From Acidobacteriota bacterium (lineage in GTDB: Bacteria; Acidobacteriota; Terriglobia; Bryobacterales; Bryobacteraceae), in assembly GCA_016871135.1 (NCBI GenBank), contig VFZQ01000057.1, positions 1-13,144 on the forward strand: 13,144 bases of DNA. Direction: 5' to 3'. The notes below the pieces were generated by a model that was not told the origin of the DNA, made no database searches, and was given only the letters and a program-made list of their open reading frames with translations. How positions within the stretch are numbered: the first letter of the stretch is position 1; every line of letters starts with the position of its first letter. A program made the translations under genes and the position numbers. This document shows positions 6,665 to 13,144 of this stretch, one piece after another.

Positions 6665-7657
6665 CTAGCTCAATGGGGATAGTGCTTTTCGGACAACGGT
6701 GCTTAGGGGAATTGCATCCAGTCGATCCAGGCGGATCCACTCGAATGTTTTAGGCGGGCGGGCGATCTTCGCGGCAACCACTTCGAACTCATAGATTCGA
6801 TTGGTGATAGCGTGCGAGAACTCGTGAATTAGTCTAACAGGTTTCGCTGCTGGTAGTTGATTCGGTTCGGGAAGTTCCCAAAACCCTCCGAGCAGAGCCG
6901 CCTCCTGCGATCGCTGCCAGAGGAGAATATGCCCGTTCCGAATGACTACCAGAAGCGTCCGCCGCACTCGGCGGATCTCGGACTTCCGCTTTTTCACAGG
7001 CAATTGCCGTTCCAAACTTTTCAACCGAGCCTTGCACAGTTTTTCCACAGGACATCCACAGCATTTCGGATCTTTGGGCAGGCAGACGGTCGCGCCGAGT
7101 TCCATCATGGCCTGGTTGTGCCGGGCGGGATCTTTTACATCGATAAACTTCTGCGCCGCTTCCTGCAACCGCTGTTTCGTTTTGGAATTGGCGATGTCGC
7201 CCGGATCGGCGGTGACGCGGGCGAGGACCCGAATGACGTTGCCGTCGAGAACCGCTTTCGGCTCGTCGAAGCAGATGCTCGCAATCGCGGCGGCGGTGTA
7301 GGGGCCGATTCCGGGCAATTCGATAATTTCGTCGTAGGTGGAGGGGAACGATCCGCGCGCGACGATTTGCCGGGCGGCTTCGCGCAAATTGCGGGCGCGC
7401 GAGTAGTAACCCAATCCGGACCAGGATTTGAGAAGTTCGTCGTCGGTCGAGGCCGCGAGTTCGTTAGGCGACGGGAAGGTCCGCAGGAATCGCTCGTAAT
7501 AGGGGATCACCGCCGCGACGCGCGTTTGCTGCAGCATGATCTCGGAGATCCAGACGCGGTACGGATCACGAGTGCGCCGCCACGGCAAGTCGCGCTTGTT
7601 CGCGTCGTACCACGCGGCGATAATTGAGGTGAGCCTCACAGACTTGGAAGACTCCAT
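6665..7657 (-). CDS. mutY: A/G-specific adenine DNA glycosylase
   Basis: A 330-residue MutY, which removes adenine mispaired with 8-oxoguanine in the GO oxidative-damage repair pathway. From the ATG at 7657, the helix-hairpin-helix glycosylase domain spans about 8-190: SEIMLQQTRV with the catalytic Glu at 39, LPGIGPYTAAAI, and VLDGNVIRVLAR with the catalytic Asp at 138. Cysteines 192, 199, 202 and 208 have the C-X6-C-X2-C-X5-C spacing of the [4Fe-4S] cluster. A NUDIX-like C-terminal domain (about 222-326) carries the FSH loop (270-272) that contacts 8-oxoguanine. All key residues are intact. Other possible starts are ATG at 7663 and GTG at 7639; none has a strong ribosome-binding site. A reading open to 7756 would run deep into uvrA and lacks family similarity there. 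It is divergent from uvrA with touching or overlapping 5' ends. Confidence 0.95.
   Translation of the reverse strand: MESSKSVRLTSIIAAWYDANKRDLPWRRTRDPYRVWISEIMLQQTRVAAVIPYYERFLRTFPSPNELAASTDDELLKSWSGLGYYSRARNLREAARQIVARGSFPSTYDEIIELPGIGPYTAAAIASICFDEPKAVLDGNVIRVLARVTADPGDIANSKTKQRLQEAAQKFIDVKDPARHNQAMMELGATVCLPKDPKCCGCPVEKLCKARLKSLERQLPVKKRKSEIRRVRRTLLVVIRNGHILLWQRSQEAALLGGFWELPEPNQLPAAKPVRLIHEFSHAITNRIYEFEVVAAKIARPPKTFEWIRLDRLDAIPLSTVVRKALSPLS
7629..7639. promoter_or_regulatory. Palindrome GTGAG-C-CTCAC at the divergent mutY/uvrA start
   Basis: Two perfect 5-bp arms flank a central C at 7634. A GTG lies at each end, in frame with uvrA on the plus strand (7629) and with mutY on the minus strand (7639), so either could be a start codon. 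The plus-strand GAGGTGA (7626-7632) also matches the anti-Shine-Dalgarno sequence. It could be an operator, an RNA hairpin or simply overlapping start signals. Confidence 0.4.
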
Positions 7658-10433
7658 TCTCATCCGCGGCGCGCGGATGCACAACCTCAAAAATCTGACC
7701 CTCGCGCTGCCGCACAACAAATTGACGGTGATCACGGGCGTTTCGGGCTCGGGCAAGTCTTCGCTCGTCTTCGATACCGTCTACGCCGAGGGCCAGCGTC
7801 GCTACGTCGAATCGCTCTCGGCCTACGCGCGCCAATTTCTCGACCGGATGGAGAAGCCGGACGTCGAAGAAATTCTCGGACTCGCGCCGCCGATCGCGAT
7901 CCGGCAGAAAAACACGACGCGGAACCCGCGGTCGACGGTGGCGACATCGACCGAGATTCACGACTTCCTGCGGTTGCTTTTCGCGCGCGCCGGCACGACG
8001 TTCTGTTCGCAGTGCGGCGATATCGTCCGGCGCGACACGGTCGATGTCGTCGCCGAGGCGATGTCGGCTGAAGCACAAGGCTCACGCTGGTATGCGCTGT
8101 TCCCGGTGCGCTCCGAGAGAGATTCCGCCAAGTTGCGCGATCATCTGTTCGAACTGCGGCGCAAGGGCTTCAACCGGCTGTACCAGAACGGGCAGGTGTT
8201 TGAGTTTTCAACGCCCGAGTCGTTGCTCGAGATCGACTTCGCCAAGCCGGTGTTCGTGCTCGCCGACCGCCTTTCGATTTCGGGCGATGTCCGGGCACGC
8301 ATTGCCGATACGGTGGAGACGTGCTATCGCGAATCGGGCGAAGTCTACTTTGAACAAGCAGGCGTGCCCGACCCGCCGCTCCGCACGTTCAACGAGAAGT
8401 TTGCCTGCAAGAAGTGCGGCATCGCGTATCAAACGCCGGAACCGCAACTGTTCAGTTTCAACAACCCGATCGGGGCGTGCACGCGGTGTCAGGGCTTCGG
8501 CAACGTGATCGACTATGACATGGATCTGGTGATTCCGGACGCTTCATTGACGATCGCGACCGGCGCGGTGCAGCCGTGGACGAAGCCGGCCTATCACTGG
8601 TGGCAAGGGCAGTTTCAGAAGTTGTACGGGAAGACCGTTCGCTGCGGCGTTCCGCTGTTTGAGCTGAATCGCGAAGAGCGCGAGTTGCTGATCAATTACA
8701 TCCGCAACGTGTTTTTCAAAGAAGTGGAACACAAGAAGTACAAGGTGCAGGTGCGTGTATTTCTGAGCCGCTACCGGGGATATGCGGAATGCACTGAGTG
8801 CCAGGGCTCGCGGCTGCGGCGCGAGGCGCTAAACGTGCGCGTCGGCGGCAAGACGCTGGCCGAGGTTTCGAAGATGAACATCGCCGAGGCGTACGCATTT
8901 TTCGGCGCGCTGGCCTTGGGCAAGGAAGAACAGGTGATCGCGGGGAAGATTCTCGTTGAGATCCAACAGCGGTTGCAGTTTTTGAACGATGTCGGTTTGG
9001 AGTATCTGACGCTCGACCGGCAGTCGGCGACATTGAGCGGCGGCGAGGCGCAGCGGATTCAGCTGGCGACGTGCCTGGGTTCGCGGCTGGTGGGCGCGTG
9101 TTACGTGCTCGACGAGCCGTCAATCGGCTTGCACAGCCGCGACACCGAACGGCTGATCAAGATTCTGCATGAGCTGCGCGATCTGGGCAATACGATCCTC
9201 ACCGTCGAGCACGATCCGGATGTGATGCGCGCGGCCGATCACATTGTGGACCTTGGTCCGGGCGCGGGTGAAAATGGCGGGCGCGTGAATTTCGAGGGCA
9301 CCTATAAGAAGCTGCTTGCGCCGGGCAATACGTCGCTGACGGGCAAGTATCTGCGCTGCGAGTTGGAGACGTCGCCACGCATGGCACGGCGCGCCGTGAA
9401 CCCGAAGAAGTTGTTTCGCATCACGGGCGCGCGCGCGAACAACTTGAAGTATGTCGATGTCGAGATTCCGCTCAACATGCTCGTGGCGGTGACAGGGGTG
9501 TCGGGTTCGGGGAAATCGTCATTGGTACACGATGTGATTTATCGCGCGCTGAGCCGTGAGTTGAATCGCGAGGGGCGCCCGATGGAGGACGAGACGGAGG
9601 CCGAGGGCGCCACGGAACGACAGACGTGGAAGACGCTCGACCGTGCGCATTTGTTGAATCAGGTCGTGCTTGTCGATCAGAGTCCGATCGGGCGCACACC
9701 GCGCTCGAATCCGGTGACGTATGTGAAGGCGTTCGATGTGATTCGCGACCTGCTTTCCCAGACGCCCGAGAGCGATCGACGCGGATATACGCCGGGGCAC
9801 TTTTCGTTCAACATTCCGGGCGGCCGCTGCGAGACGTGCCAGGGCGATGGAACCGTCACGGTCGAAATGCAGTTCCTGGCCGATGTCGAACTCGTCTGCG
9901 AAGACTGCCGCGGTACGCGGTTCAAGCAATCGATACTTGATGTGAAGTATCGCGGGTTGAATGTCCACGAGATTTTGAAGATGACCGTCGCCGAGGCGCT
10001 GCGGTTTTTTCACGACACGCCGAAGCTCATGTCGCGGTTGAAAGTGCTGAGCGATGTTGGGCTGGGCTACTTGCGGCTCGGGCAATCGGCGACGACCTTG
10101 AGCGGCGGCGAGGCGCAGCGGGTGAAACTGGCGGCGCATCTGGCGCAGTCGTCGAGCGAGGGGACGTTGTTTCTGTTCGATGAGCCGACGACGGGACTGC
10201 ATTTCGATGACATCCGCAAACTGCTTGATGCGTTTCAGCGGCTCGTTCAGAACGGTGGATCGCTATTGGTGATCGAGCACAATCTGGATGTCTTGCGCGC
10301 GGCCGATTGGATAATCGATCTCGGGCCGGAGGGCGGTTCGGGCGGCGGGACGATCGTGGGCGCGGGAACTCCCGAAACGATTGCCGGGTTAGAAACGTCC
10401 CACACAGGGCGATTCTTGCGCGGCATACACTGA
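7629..10433 (+). CDS. uvrA: Excinuclease ABC subunit A
   Basis: About 934 residues, close to the usual 940 of UvrA, the ATPase that finds helix-distorting DNA lesions and loads UvrB in nucleotide excision repair. It has two ABC modules. The first has Walker A GVSGSGKSS (37-45), signature LSGGEAQRIQLA (about 469) and Walker B YVLDEPSIGL (about 492). The second has Walker A (about 623), signature LSGGEAQRVKLA (about 824) and Walker B FLFDEPTTGLH. Zinc-binding pairs CKKC and CTRC (from about 259) and CETC and CEDC (about 733-759) are intact, as are DQSPIGRTPRSNP and the C-terminal DLGPEGGSGGG. The start is uncertain: GTG at 7629 or TTG at 7644. The TTG fits the family's usual N-terminus within one residue and follows GAGGTGA, though at long spacing. 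An ATG at 7536 is too far upstream. It heads a four-gene operon. Confidence 0.96.
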   Translation: MSLTDLEDSILIRGARMHNLKNLTLALPHNKLTVITGVSGSGKSSLVFDTVYAEGQRRYVESLSAYARQFLDRMEKPDVEEILGLAPPIAIRQKNTTRNPRSTVATSTEIHDFLRLLFARAGTTFCSQCGDIVRRDTVDVVAEAMSAEAQGSRWYALFPVRSERDSAKLRDHLFELRRKGFNRLYQNGQVFEFSTPESLLEIDFAKPVFVLADRLSISGDVRARIADTVETCYRESGEVYFEQAGVPDPPLRTFNEKFACKKCGIAYQTPEPQLFSFNNPIGACTRCQGFGNVIDYDMDLVIPDASLTIATGAVQPWTKPAYHWWQGQFQKLYGKTVRCGVPLFELNREERELLINYIRNVFFKEVEHKKYKVQVRVFLSRYRGYAECTECQGSRLRREALNVRVGGKTLAEVSKMNIAEAYAFFGALALGKEEQVIAGKILVEIQQRLQFLNDVGLEYLTLDRQSATLSGGEAQRIQLATCLGSRLVGACYVLDEPSIGLHSRDTERLIKILHELRDLGNTILTVEHDPDVMRAADHIVDLGPGAGENGGRVNFEGTYKKLLAPGNTSLTGKYLRCELETSPRMARRAVNPKKLFRITGARANNLKYVDVEIPLNMLVAVTGVSGSGKSSLVHDVIYRALSRELNREGRPMEDETEAEGATERQTWKTLDRAHLLNQVVLVDQSPIGRTPRSNPVTYVKAFDVIRDLLSQTPESDRRGYTPGHFSFNIPGGRCETCQGDGTVTVEMQFLADVELVCEDCRGTRFKQSILDVKYRGLNVHEILKMTVAEALRFFHDTPKLMSRLKVLSDVGLGYLRLGQSATTLSGGEAQRVKLAAHLAQSSSEGTLFLFDEPTTGLHFDDIRKLLDAFQRLVQNGGSLLVIEHNLDVLRAADWIIDLGPEGGSGGGTIVGAGTPETIAGLETSHTGRFLRGIH

Positions 10434-10439
10434 GTGCAT

Positions 10440-11654
10440 ATGAGCTTGGCGATTCTTCTAGCGTTTTGGCTCCAGGCGGCGGGCGATCCGTGGGCCGCGG
10501 GCACGAAGGCGCTTGAGGAACAGAAGTACGAAGAGGCCGCGCGGTTGTTTGGCGAGGCGGTTACGAAGACGCCGGAGGATGCGTATGCGCGCTTTCATTT
10601 GGCGCTGTCGTTGAGTTTGTTGAATCGCGATGCGGAGTCGGCGGCGGAGTACAAGAAAGTCCTGGCGGCGCAGCCGGGTCTGTATGAAGCACAGTTGAAT
10701 TTGGGCGTTGTCTTGCTGCGGATGAAGCAGCCGGACGAAGCGGCTCCACTTCTCGATTCGGCACGCAAACAAAAGGCGGATCAGTACCGCCCGAACTATT
10801 ACTACGGCGAGGCGCTGCTCGCGTCTTCCAACTTCGAAGGCGCGGAAGCGGCGTTGCGCGCGGCGTTGACGATCGATGCGAAACGGCCGGAGGCGCAGTT
10901 GGCGATGGGGCGCGCTGTGGCCAAGCAGGGCCGCGTGAAGGAAAGCGCGGTGTGGTTCGCGGGCGCGGCGAGCGCGGATGCGTCGTATCGCGATGCGTTG
11001 TTGGAACTGGCGGCGCTGCACGAAGGTGCGGGAAATCGCGCGGAGGCCGCCGAAATCTACAAGCAGTTCCCGGAGAACACCGGCGCGCGCGAACGGCTGG
11101 GTGTGTTGATGCTCGCGGGCGGAGACGCGACAGGCGCGGTCGCGGAGTTGGAAAAAGCCGTGCAGACATCCCCGACCGCAGCCAATCGATTCGCGTTGGC
11201 GACCGCGTATTTGAAGGCGAAGCAGAACGAAAAGGCGCTGCCTCTAATCGCGGCCGCGGCCGAGCAAGAGCCGAAGAACGTCGAGTTGCGACTAACGCTG
11301 GGGCGCCTGCGCCGCGAAGCGAAAGCGTACGATCCGGCGGCGCGCGAGTTCTTTGTGGCGACGCAGATCGACCCGTCGTCGAAGGCCGCCTGGAGCGAGT
11401 TTGCGTCGACACTTTTTCTGCTGGGGAACTACCAGGGCACGTTGGCCGCGTTCGATAAGTTGAAGGCGCTTGGCGAGGAGTCGGCCGCGCAGTGGTATCT
11501 CCGCGCGCTATGCTACGACCGCATGCAGTTGTACAAGGAAGCGTTGCCGGCGTACGAAAAATTCCTCGCGATGAGCGATGGCAAGAGCCCCGAGGAGGAG
11601 TTCAAGGCGCGGCAGCGGATCAAGGTGGCGAAGAAGATATTGGAGAGGCGATGA
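10440..11654 (+). CDS. Secreted tetratricopeptide-repeat protein
   Basis: A 404-residue protein made almost entirely of about eleven TPR units of 32-36 residues, each with the usual pattern of small residues (for example LGVVLLRMKQPDEAAPLL, MGRAVAKQGRVKESAVWF, CYDRMQLYKEALPAYEKFL). The first 14 residues, MSLAILLAFWLQAA, form a short signal peptide, so it should act in the periplasm or at the outer membrane. TPR arrays are protein-binding scaffolds; the partner is unknown, but the two co-translated secreted proteins downstream are natural candidates. The ATG is six bases after the uvrA stop; a GTG directly after that stop (10434) is in frame and would add two residues. No Shine-Dalgarno sequence is seen, so translation may be coupled to uvrA. 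Its stop overlaps the next ATG. Confidence 0.88.
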   Translation: MSLAILLAFWLQAAGDPWAAGTKALEEQKYEEAARLFGEAVTKTPEDAYARFHLALSLSLLNRDAESAAEYKKVLAAQPGLYEAQLNLGVVLLRMKQPDEAAPLLDSARKQKADQYRPNYYYGEALLASSNFEGAEAALRAALTIDAKRPEAQLAMGRAVAKQGRVKESAVWFAGAASADASYRDALLELAALHEGAGNRAEAAEIYKQFPENTGARERLGVLMLAGGDATGAVAELEKAVQTSPTAANRFALATAYLKAKQNEKALPLIAAAAEQEPKNVELRLTLGRLRREAKAYDPAAREFFVATQIDPSSKAAWSEFASTLFLLGNYQGTLAAFDKLKALGEESAAQWYLRALCYDRMQLYKEALPAYEKFLAMSDGKSPEEEFKARQRIKVAKKILERR

Positions 11655-12073
11655 AATCGTTGGTGCTGTGCATCGCGGGTGTATTGGCCGGCGCCGATCT
11701 GGCTTCGGTGAAGGCCGAGCCGAATCTCGAAAAGCGTTCGGAGAAGGCGCTGGTGTATGCGGGCGAGTTGCTGACGGCGATGCGCGGGGAGCTCGATCGC
11801 GGCGACGTCGCCAAGATCAAGGAGCAACTCTCCGAATTCCAAAACGCGATCGATTTGTCGGTCGATTCGTTGGAGGCGACGGGCAAGAACGCTCGCAACA
11901 ATCCGAAGTATTTCAAGCGCGCCGAGGTCCGGCTACGCGAGTTGAACCGGCGGCTGGCGACGTTCAAGAGCGATATGAATCTGGACGACAGGCATTTGCT
12001 GGACGACGTTGGCGGGCATGTCGCCAAGAAGATCGATCATCTTGTCGAATGGACCTTGCGAGGCAACAAATGA
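11651..12073 (+). CDS. Small secreted helical protein of unknown function
   Basis: A 140-residue protein of no family I recognise. The first 14 or so residues (MKSLVLCIAGVLAGADLASV) look like a signal sequence. The Cys at residue 7 is not in a convincing lipobox. The rest is charged and predicted helical, with heptad-like Leu/Ile spacing (for example VRLRELNRRLATF about 92-104 and HVAKKIDHLVEWTL near the end), so it may be a helical bundle. The start is secure: GGAGAGG precedes the ATG at a good distance, and the ATG overlaps the TPR gene's TGA (ATGA). It ends with a second ATGA overlap into the next gene. The tight overlaps imply that the three proteins are made in matched amounts. Confidence 0.8.
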   Translation: MKSLVLCIAGVLAGADLASVKAEPNLEKRSEKALVYAGELLTAMRGELDRGDVAKIKEQLSEFQNAIDLSVDSLEATGKNARNNPKYFKRAEVRLRELNRRLATFKSDMNLDDRHLLDDVGGHVAKKIDHLVEWTLRGNK

Positions 12074-12708
12074 AACGCTGGGCGTTTGTGCTGTTGTGTG
12101 TTAGCGCCGGCTGGCTGCTGGCACAGGATAAGGATTTTCTAACAGCGGATGAGGTCGACCAGGTCCGGCTGGTGCAGGAGCAGAATGAGCGATTGACGCT
12201 TTACATGCACTTCGCCAAGCAGCGTGTGGATCAGGTGGAGAACCTGTTGCGGCGCGAGAAGGCGGGACGCAGCGGGCTGATTCACGGCGTGCTGGGTGAG
12301 TACACGAAGATCATCGAGGCAGCCGACATGGTGACCGACGACGCGCTGAAGCGGAAGGTCGACGTGGCGCTCGGTGTGAAGGCGCTGGCGGATTCAGAGA
12401 AGGAGTTGCTGGCGCGGCTGGAGAAGATTCGCAACGCGAAGCCCAAGGACATTGCGCGGTATGAATTGGCGCTTGACAACGCGATCGAGGCGACCAGAGA
12501 TTCGATGGAATTGGCGCAAGAGGACTTGGCCGCGCGCGGGGCGGGCGTGATCGAACGGTTGTCGAAAGAAAAGAAGGAACGCGATGCACTGCTGACGACC
12601 AAGGAACAAGAAGAGAAGAAGGTCGCGGAGAAGAAAGAAGCCGAGGACTCATCGAAGCGAAAGGCTCCGACTCTGCGTCGCAAGGGCGAAACGCCGCCTC
12701 CGAAGTAG
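12070..12708 (+). CDS. Secreted coiled-coil protein with a Lys/Glu-rich tail
   Basis: A 212-residue protein of no family I recognise. Residues 1-19 (MKRWAFVLLCVSAGWLLAQ) form a clear signal peptide. From about 26 to 155 it is long-helical and charged, with repeated Leu/Val/Ile spacing (VDQVRLVQEQNERLTLYM, KELLARLEKIRN). The last 50 residues are very rich in Lys and Glu and end in KGETPPPK, a likely flexible tail. The start is supported by GAGG six bases before the ATG and the ATGA overlap with the preceding gene. A longer reading in this frame from 11578 overlaps the preceding gene and lacks a signal peptide, so I reject it. Its TAG stop abuts the TAG of the convergent DUF488 gene with no base between. 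It shares helical character and export with the 140-residue protein. Confidence 0.82.
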   Translation: MKRWAFVLLCVSAGWLLAQDKDFLTADEVDQVRLVQEQNERLTLYMHFAKQRVDQVENLLRREKAGRSGLIHGVLGEYTKIIEAADMVTDDALKRKVDVALGVKALADSEKELLARLEKIRNAKPKDIARYELALDNAIEATRDSMELAQEDLAARGAGVIERLSKEKKERDALLTTKEQEEKKVAEKKEAEDSSKRKAPTLRRKGETPPPK

Positions 12709-13144
12709 CTACAGCAGGTGTTCGATTTCGACGCCGCCCCATTTGTTGTTGAGGTACTCGGCGACGAGGCGGCGATGGCAGTGATGAGGCGTTTCCTCGC
12801 TGCAGAGCAGGCATCCACCGTCGATTAGTTCGGGTGACATCGCTTCTTCGATGCGCCGTTCGCGCATCAGTTCGAGGAACTGTTTTTCGTAGAGCGCCCA
12901 ATCGCCGTTCTTCGCTTTCTTGAAGGGGTCGAGGATTTCCGCGGTCGGCGCGAGTAAGGGCGCGTGGACGTATTCGACCTTGCAGAGTTCGGTGGTGAAG
13001 AAGCGAAGGTCGTCTTTCTTGGTGAAGCCGGCGAGTTGCGAGACGTTGTTGAGGCGAACGTCGATCAAACGTTTGATCTGAGCTTCGCGGAGGCAAGTGA
13101 AGAATGTCTCGGCCGACTTCTTATTGAGTCCCGCATAATATAGA
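12709..13144 (-). CDS. DUF488 family protein, 5' end beyond the window
   Basis: The last 144 residues of a DUF488 protein; the reading frame stays open to the right edge, and judging by the family only a handful of N-terminal residues are missing. Visible landmarks are the opening YYAGLNKKSAETFF, where the family usually has an (I/T)GYxGKS-like start, then RLIDVRLNN, QLAGFTKKDDL, and the C-terminal CLLCSEETPHHCHRRLVAEYL containing the conserved Cys and CHR. A TTG at 13068 should not be taken as the start, because it would remove the conserved N-terminal strand. DUF488 proteins are cytosolic and their biochemical function is not established to my knowledge. It is convergent with the uvrA operon, stop codon against stop codon, with no room for a terminator between the coding regions. 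Confidence 0.9.
   Translation of the reverse strand, partial: LYYAGLNKKSAETFFTCLREAQIKRLIDVRLNNVSQLAGFTKKDDLRFFTTELCKVEYVHAPLLAPTAEILDPFKKAKNGDWALYEKQFLELMRERRIEEAMSPELIDGGCLLCSEETPHHCHRRLVAEYLNNKWGGVEIEHLL

Noticed and set aside
6659..6735. A tRNA-like 5' half (TAGCTCAATGGGGATAGTGC) at the 3' end of mutY, on the plus strand.
   Set aside because: Only the D-arm region resembles a tRNA and its stem has a mismatch; no matching acceptor 3' strand, T-arm or CCA follows. The bases are also explained by the MutY C-terminus (VVRKALSPLS).
9519..10202. A long minus-strand open frame inside uvrA.
   Set aside because: It is Arg/Gln-rich shadow sequence; the plus strand encodes intact UvrA motifs over the same bases.

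Overview
The window looks like chromosomal DNA of a high-GC acidobacterium, most likely of the Solibacter/Bryobacter group (Acidobacteriota, Bryobacterales). The main reason is three neighbouring genes carrying the Ig-like C-terminal domain known as TIGR03437, a family strongly expanded in that group. High-GC codon use, short intergenic gaps and many secreted proteins of unknown function agree with this. No rRNA, intact tRNA, CRISPR array, insertion sequence, integrase or phage gene is visible.

Layout. Bases 1-300 hold no convincing gene. From 301 to about 7657 all genes are on the minus strand. In the direction of transcription they are mutY (7657-6665), two tandem 458-residue secreted proteins with a Reeler/choice-of-anchor-V domain plus a TIGR03437 domain (6572-5196 and 5188-3812), a hairpin terminator (about 3785-3745), a short TIGR03437-only secreted protein (3673-2888), a 137-residue membrane-anchored protein (2878-2465), a polytopic GT-C-like glycosyltransferase (2460-1099) and a secreted TrbI/VirB10-like protein (1038-301). 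From about 7629 the plus strand carries uvrA, a TPR protein, and two small secreted helical proteins. These four lie at zero to six bases' spacing or with ATGA overlaps and look like one operon. A DUF488 gene enters from the right edge on the minus strand and converges on that operon.

Functionally, two DNA-repair genes stand head to head: mutY (excision of adenine opposite 8-oxoguanine) and uvrA (damage recognition in nucleotide excision repair). Their 5' ends meet or overlap at a small palindrome. Everything else appears to concern the cell envelope or secreted proteins. I see no self-evident new defence or mobile system. The most notable points are the paired Reeler-TIGR03437 proteins with a CX2CH motif in one and a CX4CH motif in the other, the compact mutY/uvrA divergent start, and the translationally coupled trio of secreted helical proteins behind uvrA.
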